Source: Thermobifida cellulosilytica TB100
GTDB lineage: Bacteria; Actinomycetota; Actinomycetes; Streptosporangiales; Streptosporangiaceae
DNA length: 64,000 bases
Reading direction: 5' to 3'
Assembly (NCBI RefSeq): GCF_001517975.1
Contig: NZ_KQ950183.1
Span: 83,282-147,281, forward strand
This document shows positions 19,005 to 27,165 of the stretch, piece after piece. Below the pieces are notes generated by a model. That model was not told where the DNA came from. It did no database searches and worked only from the letters and a program-made list of their open reading frames with translations. A program made the position numbers and the translations under genes. Every line of letters begins with the position of its first letter. Position 1 is the first letter of the stretch.

Positions 19005-22000
19005 TCAGGCCTTGCGCAGCCGCAGGGTGATGCCGAACTCCTCCGAGACCACCTCGTAGGCGTCGTCGGCGCCGGGACCCTCGGTGAGGGAGACCGCCAG
19101 CACCTCGCCGCCGATCGTCTCGGCGTGCTCGGCCATCGCCTGCGCCACCGTCTCGTCGGCGGACGACCACCACAGCTCGATGCGGTCGGAGATGTCCAGC
19201 CCGCTGGACTTGCGGGCGTCCTGCACCAGGCGGACGACCTCGCGGGCCAGCCCGGCGCGGCGCAGCTCCGGCGTCAGCTCCAGGTCCAGCGCCACCGTCT
19301 CACCGGACTCCGAGGCCACCGCCCAGCCCTCCCGGGGCTGCTCGGTGACCAGCACCTCGTCGGCGGAGAGCACGACCTGCTCGCCGTCGACCTCCACGGT
19401 CGCCGAGCCCTCGGCGCGCAGCCGCTCCACCAGCGCCTTGGCGTCGGCGCCCTGGATGGCCTGGGCGACCCGCGGGGTGCCCTTGCCGAACCGCTTGCCC
19501 AGCGCGCGGAAGTTCGGCTTGACCGAGTAGTCCACCAGGTCGCCGACCACCGACAGCGGGTCGAGCTGCACCACGTTCAGCTCTTCGGAGATCTGCGCCC
19601 GCAACTGCTCCGGCAGCGCCTCGAAGCCCCTGGCGCCCACGAGCGCCCGCGCCAGCGGCTGGCGGACCCGCTGTCCGGAGTCCACGCGGGCGGCCCGCCC
19701 CAGCTCCACCAGGCGGCGCACCAGCGCCATCTGCTCCGACAGCTCCGGGTCGATCAGCGACTCGTCGGCCTTCGGCCAGGAGGCCAGGTGCACCGACTCC
19801 GGGGCGTCGGGGCGGCGCAGCGCCTGCCAGACGTGGTCGGTGATGAACGGCACGATCGGAGCCATCAGCAGGGTGAGGGTCTCCAGGCACTCGAACAGCG
19901 TCGCGAACGCCGACGCCCCCTCGGGGGTGTCGGGGCCCGCCCAGAAGCGGCGGCGCGACCGGCGCACGTACCAGTTCGACAGGTCGTCGATGAACGCGGT
20001 GAGCGCGCGGCCCGCGATCGCCGGGTCGAACCGCTCCAGCGCGTCGTCGACCGTCTTGACCAGCGAGTTCAGCTCCGACAGCAGCCAGCGGTCCAGCAGC
20101 GGCCGGTCCTTGGGGGCGGGGGCGTCGGCGAGCCGGTCGTGGCTCCACCCCTGGCCCGCGCCCGCGTACAGGGTGAAGAAGGACGCCGAGTTGTAGTAGG
20201 TCAGCAGGACCTTGCGGACGATCTCCTCCAGCACGGTGTGCCCGACCCGGCGCGGCATCCACGGGGAGCCGCTGGCCGCCATGAACCAGCGCAGGGCGTC
20301 GGCGCCGTGCCGGTCCATCACCGGGATCGGCTCCAGGATGTTGCCCAGGTGCTTGCTCATCTTGCGGCCGTCCTCGGCGAGGATGTGGCCCAGGCAGACC
20401 ACGTTCTCGTAGGAGGACCTGCCGAACACCAGGGTGCTGACCGCCATCAGCGAGTAGAACCAGCCGCGGGTCTGGTCGATGGCCTCGCAGATGTACTGGG
20501 CGGGGAAGTTCGCCTCGAACTTCTCCTGGTTGCGGTGCGGGGCGCCCCACTGCGCGAACGGCATCGCGCCCGAGTCGAACCACACGTCGATGACCTCCGG
20601 CACCCGGCGGGCCACCCGCTGCTCCAGCGGCAGCGACGGGTCGGCGTCGGGGTCGGGGATGACGATGTCGTCCACGTAGGGGCGGTGCGGGTCCAGGTCG
20701 GACAGGTCCTGCCCGCTCAGCTCGCTCAGCTCCTTGAGGGAGCCCACGCAGATCCGCCGCCCGTCGGGGAACTCCCAGATCGGCAGCGGGGTGCCCCAGT
20801 AGCGGCTGCGCGACAGCGCCCAGTCGACGTTGTTGCGCAGCCACTCGCCGTAGCGGCCGTCCTTGACGTTGCCGGGCACCCAGTTCGTCTTCTCGTTCTC
20901 GGCGAGCAACTGGTCCTTGATCGCGGTGGTCCGGATGTACCAGGACGGCACCGCGTAGTACAGCAGCGGCGTGTGGCAGCGCCAGCAGTGCGGGTAGCTG
21001 TGCTCGTAGGCCAGGTGCGCGAAGAGCAGGCCGCGCTCCTTCAGGTCGGCGACGAGCGCCTTGTCCGCGGTCTTGAAGAACACGCCGCCCACGAGGTCCA
21101 GGTGCTCCTCGAAGGTGCCGTCGGCGCGCACCGGGTTGACCACGGGCAGCCCGTAGGCGCGGCAGACCTGCATGTCGTCGGCGCCGAAGGCGGGCGCCTG
21201 GTGGACCAGGCCGGTGCCGTCCTCGACGGTGACGTAGTCGCCGAGCACCACGAAGTGCGCGGGCGTGTCGAACTCCACCAGCTCGAAGGGGCGCCGGTAG
21301 GTCCAGCGCTCCATCTCGGCGCCGGTGAACCGCTGCCCGGTGGGCTCCCAGCCCTCGCCGAGCGCGGCGCCCAGCAGCGGCTCGGCCACGACCAGCCGCT
21401 CGGAGCCGTCGGTGGCCACCACGTACTCCACCTCCGGGTGCACCGCCACGGCGGTGTTGGACACCAGCGTCCACGGGGTGGTGGTCCACACCAGCAGCGC
21501 CGCCTCGCCGGCCAGCGGGCCGGAGGTCAGCGGGAAGCGCACGTACACCGACGGGTCGGTGACGGTCTCGTAGCCCTGCGCCAGCTCGTGGTCGGACAGC
21601 GTGGTGCCGCAGCGCGGGCAGTAGGGGCTGATCCGGTAGTCCTGCACCAGCAGGCCCTTGTCCCAGATCTGCTTGAGCGCCCACCACACCGACTCCACGT
21701 ACTCGCGGTCCATGGTGCGGTAGGCCTCGTCCATGTTCACCCAGTAGCCCATGCGCCGCGTCATCTCGGTGAACGCGTCCACGTTGCGCAGCACCGACTC
21801 GCGGCAGCGGGCGTTGAACTCGGCGACGCCGAAAGCCTCGATGTCCTTCTTGCCGGAGAGCCCCAGCTCCTTCTCCACGGCGACCTCGACGGGCAGGCCG
21901 TGGCAGTCCCACCCGGCCTTGCGGTCGACGTGGAAGCCCTTCATCGTCTTGAAGCGGGGAAAGACGTCCTTGAACACGCGCGCCTCGACGTGGTGCACGC

Positions 22001-22184
22001 CGGGGGTGCCGTTCGCGGTGGGGGGACCCTCGTAGAACACCCAGCTCGGGCCGCCCTGTGTCTGCTCCAGGGACCGTTCGAAGATCTTCTGCTCCGTCCA
22101 GCGCCGCAGCACCTCGTGCTCCATCGAGGGCAGGTCGATCTGGGCGGGCAGCGCGGGGAACGGTCGGGTCGACTCCTTCGACAC
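19005..22184 (-). CDS. ileS: Isoleucyl-tRNA synthetase, type 2 (eukaryote-like)
   Basis: Charges tRNA-Ile with isoleucine. The class I signature appears as PPTANGTPGVHHVEARVFKD near residue 50 (HIGH-equivalent GVHH), the tRNA-loop motif as DGRKMSKHLGN near residue 600, and an editing domain lies between. GVHH in place of the bacterial HxGH and the C-terminal layout place it with eukaryote-like type 2 enzymes, a group usual in actinobacteria and, in other bacteria, linked to mupirocin insensitivity. Length 1059 aa is normal. I chose GTG 22184, with GGAAAGG about 8 bases upstream. Expression is probably controlled by the T-box leader. Confidence 0.95.
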   Translation of the reverse strand: MSKESTRPFPALPAQIDLPSMEHEVLRRWTEQKIFERSLEQTQGGPSWVFYEGPPTANGTPGVHHVEARVFKDVFPRFKTMKGFHVDRKAGWDCHGLPVEVAVEKELGLSGKKDIEAFGVAEFNARCRESVLRNVDAFTEMTRRMGYWVNMDEAYRTMDREYVESVWWALKQIWDKGLLVQDYRISPYCPRCGTTLSDHELAQGYETVTDPSVYVRFPLTSGPLAGEAALLVWTTTPWTLVSNTAVAVHPEVEYVVATDGSERLVVAEPLLGAALGEGWEPTGQRFTGAEMERWTYRRPFELVEFDTPAHFVVLGDYVTVEDGTGLVHQAPAFGADDMQVCRAYGLPVVNPVRADGTFEEHLDLVGGVFFKTADKALVADLKERGLLFAHLAYEHSYPHCWRCHTPLLYYAVPSWYIRTTAIKDQLLAENEKTNWVPGNVKDGRYGEWLRNNVDWALSRSRYWGTPLPIWEFPDGRRICVGSLKELSELSGQDLSDLDPHRPYVDDIVIPDPDADPSLPLEQRVARRVPEVIDVWFDSGAMPFAQWGAPHRNQEKFEANFPAQYICEAIDQTRGWFYSLMAVSTLVFGRSSYENVVCLGHILAEDGRKMSKHLGNILEPIPVMDRHGADALRWFMAASGSPWMPRRVGHTVLEEIVRKVLLTYYNSASFFTLYAGAGQGWSHDRLADAPAPKDRPLLDRWLLSELNSLVKTVDDALERFDPAIAGRALTAFIDDLSNWYVRRSRRRFWAGPDTPEGASAFATLFECLETLTLLMAPIVPFITDHVWQALRRPDAPESVHLASWPKADESLIDPELSEQMALVRRLVELGRAARVDSGQRVRQPLARALVGARGFEALPEQLRAQISEELNVVQLDPLSVVGDLVDYSVKPNFRALGKRFGKGTPRVAQAIQGADAKALVERLRAEGSATVEVDGEQVVLSADEVLVTEQPREGWAVASESGETVALDLELTPELRRAGLAREVVRLVQDARKSSGLDISDRIELWWSSADETVAQAMAEHAETIGGEVLAVSLTEGPGADDAYEVVSEEFGITLRLRKA

Positions 22185-22451
22185 GTGGCGTACCTTTCCA
22201 TCAGGGGTGTCGGTCACCTGACGGAGGGACGAGGCGGCAGGCCCCGCGGTACCACCCTCCTTGGCCGCGCGGCCGGGCGCCGCGCGTCCCACTTCGTTCC
22301 TGACGCTGCCGGTTCTACTGGGCGCCTTCGGGCGCCGTTCTTCCGGCGGCTCCGGGGTGATCTTCCCGTGCGGGCATACCCCCGGGCTTCCACCGTCCCC
22401 GGGTCGCTCACGGCTGTGTCCGCCGGTACTCGTCCCCATCAACGCCTTGCT
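22185..22451 (-). promoter_or_regulatory. T-box riboswitch leader of ileS
   Basis: The conserved T-box sequence AGGGTGGTACCGCG lies on the - strand at 22258-22245, followed by the downstream pairing region and the ileS ribosome-binding site. Upstream, GGGACGAGTA at about 22436-22427 resembles the start of stem I, and an ATC triplet at 22361-22359 is a plausible isoleucine specifier codon. A TATCCT -10 box is at 22463-22458. The T-box lies close to the start codon with no separate terminator, fitting the translational T-boxes known for actinobacterial ileS. Uncharged tRNA-Ile would open the ribosome-binding site. Confidence 0.92.
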
Positions 22452-22556
22452 GGCTCGAGGATAACCCACCCCGGGAGGGCCGCCCGCGCCGTTTTCCGAC
22501 CGTGACGCGGCCGGTGCATACTGACGCGGAAACCCACGAGACCGAGGAGGAAACAG

Positions 22557-22823
22557 GTGACACGAGCGTCCCACGAGGGGGCCGTGCTGGTGACGCTGGC
22601 GGAGCGCGACGCCGCCGAGGAGCTGGCCGGCCAACTGCTGGAGCAGGGCTACGCGCCGTGCACGGTGCACCGGGACATGTACGCGGGCGAGGACGACGCC
22701 GAGGACGTCGACTGGGTGGTGGAGGTCCGCACCGGGCCGGGCGGCGCCCCCGCGGCCCTGGACGAGGACGGCCTGGCCGCGCTGGCCGAGGAGTACGGCG
22801 GGTTCGCGCACGTCGAGCGGTAG
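22557..22823 (+). CDS. Small acidic protein of unknown function
   Basis: An 88-aa protein with no family I can name. It is soluble, acidic (net negative) and has the layout of a short alpha/beta domain: a strand GAVLVTLAERD, a helix AAEELAGQLLEQ, and two further strands around VDWVVEVRT. The GTG start at 22557 is supported by GAGGAGG seven bases upstream and a CATACT -10-like box at 22517-22522. It is transcribed away from ileS. A conserved regulatory or binding protein is possible, but no function can be assigned. Confidence 0.75.
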   Translation: MTRASHEGAVLVTLAERDAAEELAGQLLEQGYAPCTVHRDMYAGEDDAEDVDWVVEVRTGPGGAPAALDEDGLAALAEEYGGFAHVER

Positions 22824-22962
22824 CGGGCGGCGCGCGGCCCCGCAGGGGGCGGGCGCGCGGGTGCATACAATGAGGCAGGCCCGCACGCCGTGCGGACGGA
22901 CCGACAACGGCCGCGAGAGTACGGGAGCGGCGCCGCACCGCACCCCACGTTGAGGAGTTCCG

Positions 22963-23622
22963 CTGAGCGACGTCGACCCCGCCCGGGGCACCCAGGACAC
23001 CCAGGACGTTTCCCCGCCGGTCCGGCCGCGCCGGATCGGCCTGCTGCTGGCCGTGGCGGCCCTCCCCCTGGTCGCCGACTTCGCCACCAAGGAGCTGGCG
23101 CTGGCGTACTTCTCGCCGCAGGACCCGGTGGTGCTGCTGGGCGGCCTGCTCAAGCTGACCCTGGTGTTCAACCCCGGCGCGGCGTTCTCCATCGGCACCG
23201 GCATGACCTGGGTGTTCAGCCTGATCATGGTGGGCGTCATCGGCTACATCCTGTGGACGGCGCCCCGGCTGCGCAGCGTCGGCTGGGCGGTGGCGCTCGG
23301 ACTGATCCTCAGCGGCGCCGCCGGCAACTTCATCGACCGCGTGTGGCGGCCCGCCACCCGCGAGATCCCCTCGGCGCTGGTGGGACCGGACGCGCCGGGC
23401 ACGTGGGCGGAGCGGCTGTTCCAGCCGCCGTCCCCGCTCCACGGCCACGTGGTGGACTGGATCCAACTGCCCTACTGGCCGGTGTTCAACATCGCCGACT
23501 CGGCGATCGTCTGCGGCGGCGTGCTCGCCGTGCTGCTGGCCTTCCGCGGGGTCAACATCGACGGCACCCGCGAGACGAAGGCCGACCGGACGGAGAACAC
23601 CGAGCGAGGAGGGGGAGCGTGA
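22963..23622 (+). CDS. lspA: Lipoprotein signal peptidase LspA with apparent CTG start
   Basis: Membrane aspartyl peptidase that removes signal peptides from diacylated prolipoproteins. The signatures [20 protein letters not shown] and [11 protein letters not shown] are present, with four membrane segments. An in-frame TGA lies at 22951. The first GTG (23053) would cut away the start of membrane segment 1. A CTG at 22963 sits 5 bases after a good GAGGAG and gives a normal charged N-terminus of about 30 residues, so I take CTG as the start (219 aa). DFATKELAL replaces the usual DQxTK motif at the first conserved aspartate. The stop overlaps the rluD gene start by 4 bases. Confidence 0.87.
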   Translation: MSDVDPARGTQDTQDVSPPVRPRRIGLLLAVAALPLVADFATKELALAYFSPQDPVVLLGGLLKLTLVFNPGAAFSIGTGMTWVFSLIMVGVIGYILWTAPRLRSVGWAVALGLILSGAAGNFIDRVWRPATREIPSALVGPDAPGTWAERLFQPPSPLHGHVVDWIQLPYWPVFNIADSAIVCGGVLAVLLAFRGVNIDGTRETKADRTENTERGGGA

Positions 23623-24548
23623 GCGACCACCGGAGCATGCCGGTGCCCGACGGGCTGGAGGGCGAGCGGCTGGACGCGGCGATCGCCCGCCTGTTCGGCC
23701 TGTCGCGCACCCGCGCCGCCGACCTGATCGCCGAGGGCAACGTGCTGGTCGACGGCGCGACCGCCGCCAAGTCCGACCGGGTGAGCGCGGGCGCGTGGCT
23801 GGACGTCACGCTGCCCCCGCCGCCCAGCGCGCCCGCGCCGCGCCCCGAGCCGGTGCCGGGCATGACCCTCGTGTACGAGGACGCCGACATCGTCGTGGTG
23901 GACAAGCCGACCGGCGTGGTCGCCCACCCCACGGTCGGCTGGACCGGGCCGACCGTGCTGGACGGCCTGCTGGCGGCCGGCGTCACGGTCGCCACCAGCG
24001 GCGCGGCCGAGCGGCAGGGCATCGTGCACCGCCTGGACGCCAACACCACCGGGCTGATGGTGGTGGCCAAGAGCGAGGTGGCCTACAGCGTCCTCAAGCG
24101 CGCCTTCAAGGAGCGCACGGTGCACAAGACCTACCACGCGCTGGTGCAGGGGCACCCCGACCCGCTGCGCGGCACGATCGACGCGCCCATCGACCGGCAC
24201 CCCTCCGGCGACGGCCGCTTCGCGGTGGTGTCGGGCGGGCGCCCGTCGGTGACCCACTACGACACGCTGGAGGCGTTCCGCGCGGCCAGCCTGCTGGAGA
24301 TCGACCTGGAGACGGGCCGCACCCACCAGATCCGGGTGCACATGTCGGCGATCCGCCACCCGTGCGTGGGCGACCTGCTGTACGGCGCCGACCCCACCCT
24401 GGCGCAGCGCCTGGGGGTGCGCCGCCAGTGGCTGCACGCGGTCCGGCTGTCCTTCGAGCACCCCACCGAGCACCGCCCGGTGGAGTTCGAGAGCCCCTAC
24501 CCGGAGGACCTGGACAAGGCGCTGGAGATCCTGCGCGCCGAGACCTGA
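23619..24548 (+). CDS. rluD: RluD-family 23S rRNA pseudouridine synthase
   Basis: RluA/RluD-type enzyme that isomerises uridines in 23S rRNA. An S4 RNA-binding domain (residues about 15-75, [20 protein letters not shown]) precedes the catalytic domain, whose active-site motif is [11 protein letters not shown] near residue 138; the aspartate is the catalytic residue. [10 protein letters not shown] near residue 233 is also conserved. Length 309 aa is normal. GTG 23619 overlaps the lspA stop (GTGA), and lspA-rluD is a common bacterial pair. The exact uridine targets cannot be read from the sequence. Confidence 0.92.
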   Translation: MSDHRSMPVPDGLEGERLDAAIARLFGLSRTRAADLIAEGNVLVDGATAAKSDRVSAGAWLDVTLPPPPSAPAPRPEPVPGMTLVYEDADIVVVDKPTGVVAHPTVGWTGPTVLDGLLAAGVTVATSGAAERQGIVHRLDANTTGLMVVAKSEVAYSVLKRAFKERTVHKTYHALVQGHPDPLRGTIDAPIDRHPSGDGRFAVVSGGRPSVTHYDTLEAFRAASLLEIDLETGRTHQIRVHMSAIRHPCVGDLLYGADPTLAQRLGVRRQWLHAVRLSFEHPTEHRPVEFESPYPEDLDKALEILRAET

Positions 24549-24617
24549 CGGCGGCTGCGCCTCCCCGCGCGTGGCCGACGGGGAGGCGGCGGCGCCGCGG
24601 CCGCTGGAAAAAAATAT

Positions 24618-24631
24618 GTAGATTGGTCTAC
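24618..24631. promoter_or_regulatory. TetR operator upstream of its own gene
   Basis: GTAGATTGGTCTAC is an inverted repeat (arms GTAGA and TCTAC, 4-base spacer) just 9 bases before the tetR start. The larger sequence AATATGTAGATYGGTCTAC recurs at 25265-25283, before the next gene. The matching pair around one TetR gene makes autoregulation and control of the neighbour likely. Confidence 0.75.
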
Positions 24632-24640
24632 TGTTTCGGC

Positions 24641-25216
24641 GTGGGCACCAAGGGAGCGGCGACACGGGAGCGCCTCGTCGACGGCGCTCGGGAGCTGATC
24701 GAGACGCACGGCTACTCGGGTACGGGACTCAACCAGGTCCTCGCGGTCAGCGGGGCGCCGCGCGGGTCCCTGTACTTCCACTTCCCCGGCGGCAAGGACG
24801 AGCTCGTCGCCGCCGCGCTGGAGAAGGCGGCCGAGGAGACGGCCGCGCTGCTGCGGGAGCTGTCGCAGCAGCGCGCGGACCTGGCCGACTACGCCCGCAG
24901 CCTAGTCGGGGCCTTCGCGGCCCGGATGGAGGAGTCGCGCTTCACCAAGGGCTGCCCGCTGGCCACCGTGGCGCTCGACGTCGCGGCCACTAACGACCGC
25001 GTCCACGCCGTCTGCCGGAAGGGCTACCGCTCCTGGCAGGCGGTCGTCGCCGAACGCCTGCTGGCCGAGGGGTGGGAGCCCGCCCGGGCCGAGGCCGACG
25101 CGTGGTCGGTGCTCTCCCTGGTGGAGGGGGCGCTGCTGCTGGCGCGCGCCACCCGCAGCAGGGAGCCGCTGGACCGGGCGGGCGAAGCGGTCGTGCGGCT
25201 GCTGGAGCGCCCCTGA
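24641..25216 (+). CDS. TetR family transcriptional regulator
   Basis: DNA-binding repressor of 191 aa. The N-terminal helix-turn-helix spans residues about 5-52, with GYSGTGLNQVLAVSGAPRGS and SLYFHFPGGKDELV, typical of the TetR subfamily found next to oxidoreductases. The C-terminal ligand-binding domain resembles the TetR_C group with CPLATVALDVA. No ribosome-binding site is seen before GTG 24641, so it may be translated from a leaderless transcript. Two matching operators, one before this gene and one before the fused enzyme gene, indicate that it controls both. Confidence 0.9.
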   Translation: MGTKGAATRERLVDGARELIETHGYSGTGLNQVLAVSGAPRGSLYFHFPGGKDELVAAALEKAAEETAALLRELSQQRADLADYARSLVGAFAARMEESRFTKGCPLATVALDVAATNDRVHAVCRKGYRSWQAVVAERLLAEGWEPARAEADAWSVLSLVEGALLLARATRSREPLDRAGEAVVRLLERP

Positions 25217-25269
25217 CCCGGGACCGGGACGGCCGCGTCCGGTCCCGGCTGTTCGTCACCACAGAATAT

Positions 25270-25283
25270 GTAGATCGGTCTAC
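25270..25283. promoter_or_regulatory. Second TetR operator, before the fused reductase/hydrolase gene
   Basis: GTAGATCGGTCTAC, one base different from the site before tetR, with the same preceding AATAT. It lies 12 bases before the ATG at 25296, overlapping the likely promoter, so repressor binding would block transcription. Confidence 0.75.
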
Positions 25284-25295
25284 CGAGGAGGAAGC

Positions 25296-27098
25296 ATGTC
25301 CCCACCCCCCGACAGCCTCGTGCTCGGCGCGACCGGGTTCATCGGCCGCTGGCTGCTCGCCGAACTGCTGCGGCGTGGCCACAGCGTCGCAGCCGGGGTA
25401 CGCGGCGGCCCGGACCGCGAGCCGTACCTGCGCGACTGGCTGCGCGCCCACGACGCCCCCGTGGACCGCCTCAGCGTCGTCCACGTCGACATCACCCGCC
25501 CCGGCCTCGACCTCGACGGCGCCGCCGCGCGCCACCTGGCGCAGGTGCGCGACGTCCACAACTGCGCCTCGCTGTTCCGCTTCGGCCTGGCCCGCCAGGA
25601 GGCGCGGGCCGTCAACGTCGACGGCGCACGCAACGTGCTCGCCTGGGCGGCCGGGCTGTCCGGCCTGCGGCGCGTGGTCCACATCACCGGCTACCGGGTG
25701 GCGGCACACCCCGGGGACCCGGCCGGGATCGCCCGCCTCTACCGCAAGGCCGGCGCCTACGAGGCGTCCAAGGTCGAGGCCGACGCGACGGTCCGCGCCC
25801 TCGCCGAACGGGACGGCCTGCCGCTGAGCATCGTCAACCCCAGCACGGTCATCGGCCACTCCGCCACCGGGGAGGCCGGACAGTACCTCGGCCTGGCCGA
25901 GACCGTCCGGACCCTGTGGCAGGGCAGGCTGCGGCTGCTGCCCGGCGGGGAGGCGACCTTCGTGCCGGTGGTGGCCGTCGACCACCTCGCCCGCTTCCTC
26001 GCCGAGGTGCCCGGCCGCGACACCGGGGGCGTGCGCGCCCACTGGGTGCTCGACGAGACCACCCCCAACCTGCCCGAACTCGTCGCCCACCTCGCCGACC
26101 ACCTGGGCGTGCCCGCGCCGCGCCGCAGCGTCCCGACCGCGCTGCTGCGCCGCCTGCCCCGCGCGGTGACCCGCGTCGAACCCGAGACCCTGCCCTTCCT
26201 GGCCGCCGACCGCTACGACACCGCCTCCGCCCACGCCCTGGCCCGCACGGCGGGTCTGCGGCACCCGCCGGTGCGCGACGCCCTGTCCCGGTGGGCGGAC
26301 CGGCTCGTCGCCGACGGCTTCGGCGCGCTGCCCCCGGGCCGCCCCGGAGGGCTGCACCCGGTCGCCGGGAGCCGCACCTACCTGGTGGGGGAGCGGGCCG
26401 CGCCCGACTACGTGCTGCTGCACGGACTGCCCCTGGACGGGGAGTCCTGGCAGGACGTGGCCGACCGGCTCGACGGGAGCACCCTGGTGCCCGACCTCCC
26501 CGGGCTGGGCCGCTCGGCGCCCGCGCGCGTGCCCGCCGAGGTGTGGCTGGCCGAGCTGCTCGCCCCGGCGGCGACCCGGCCGGTCCTGGTGGGGCACTCG
26601 GCGGGGTGCGCCCCGGCACTGCGCCACGCCCACGCCCACCCCGACCGGGTCGCCGCGCTCGTACTGGTGGCCCCGGCGTTCCTCCAGCCGCACGCCTCCC
26701 CGCTCCTGCGGATACGGCCCCTGGCCCGCAGGGCGCTGGCGCGCATGACACCCGGGCGGCTCGCCGCGTTCACCGGGCTGGGCGAGGAGGCCGCCGGGCA
26801 CCGGGCCGTGGCCAGCGCGGCGCTGAACCTGCGCCGCTCCGGCGCCGCGGCACGCGCCGCGGCGCACCTGGCCGCCGCCCGCCGTCCGGCGGAGCGCGCC
26901 GCGCTGCGCAACCTGCTCGCCGCCTGCCCGGTCCCGGTCACCCTCGTGGTGGGGGAGCACGACCCGGTGGACGCCTCCGGGCTGGACGTCCCCGTGGTCA
27001 CGGTCCCCGCAGCCGGGCACTACCCCCAGCTCACCGCGGCGCAGGCGGTCGCCGAGCAGATCACGCGCGCCGCCGCGGAGGCGCGCGCGGCGGCCTGA
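25296..27098 (+). CDS. Fused NAD(P)-dependent epimerase/reductase and alpha/beta hydrolase
   Basis: A 600-aa two-domain protein. Residues about 1-345 form an extended short-chain dehydrogenase: the Rossmann start LVLGATGFIGRWLLAELLRRG, then VDGARNVLAWAA, and the YEASK catalytic Tyr-Lys near residue 151. Residues about 365-598 form an alpha/beta hydrolase with the oxyanion block LLHGLPLDGESWQDVA, nucleophile motif GHSAG near residue 433, a late acid in GEHDPVD and a histidine in PAAGHYPQ. Both catalytic sets look complete. The substrate is unknown. GAGGAGG precedes ATG 25296. The TetR operator upstream suggests induction by a small hydrophobic compound, which is inference. Confidence 0.85.
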   Translation: MSPPPDSLVLGATGFIGRWLLAELLRRGHSVAAGVRGGPDREPYLRDWLRAHDAPVDRLSVVHVDITRPGLDLDGAAARHLAQVRDVHNCASLFRFGLARQEARAVNVDGARNVLAWAAGLSGLRRVVHITGYRVAAHPGDPAGIARLYRKAGAYEASKVEADATVRALAERDGLPLSIVNPSTVIGHSATGEAGQYLGLAETVRTLWQGRLRLLPGGEATFVPVVAVDHLARFLAEVPGRDTGGVRAHWVLDETTPNLPELVAHLADHLGVPAPRRSVPTALLRRLPRAVTRVEPETLPFLAADRYDTASAHALARTAGLRHPPVRDALSRWADRLVADGFGALPPGRPGGLHPVAGSRTYLVGERAAPDYVLLHGLPLDGESWQDVADRLDGSTLVPDLPGLGRSAPARVPAEVWLAELLAPAATRPVLVGHSAGCAPALRHAHAHPDRVAALVLVAPAFLQPHASPLLRIRPLARRALARMTPGRLAAFTGLGEEAAGHRAVASAALNLRRSGAAARAAAHLAAARRPAERAALRNLLAACPVPVTLVVGEHDPVDASGLDVPVVTVPAAGHYPQLTAAQAVAEQITRAAAEARAAA

Positions 27099-27115
27099 CC
27101 GGCGGCGGAGCGACG

Positions 27116-27149
27116 GCGTCCCGCGGGGCGGCCTCCGCCCGCGGGACGC
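27116..27149. terminator. Bidirectional terminator hairpin
   Basis: A perfect 12-bp inverted repeat (27116-27127 and 27138-27149) with a 10-base loop lies in the 67-base gap between two convergent genes. Confidence 0.8.
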
Positions 27150-27165
27150 CGGGCGGCTCGGCGCC

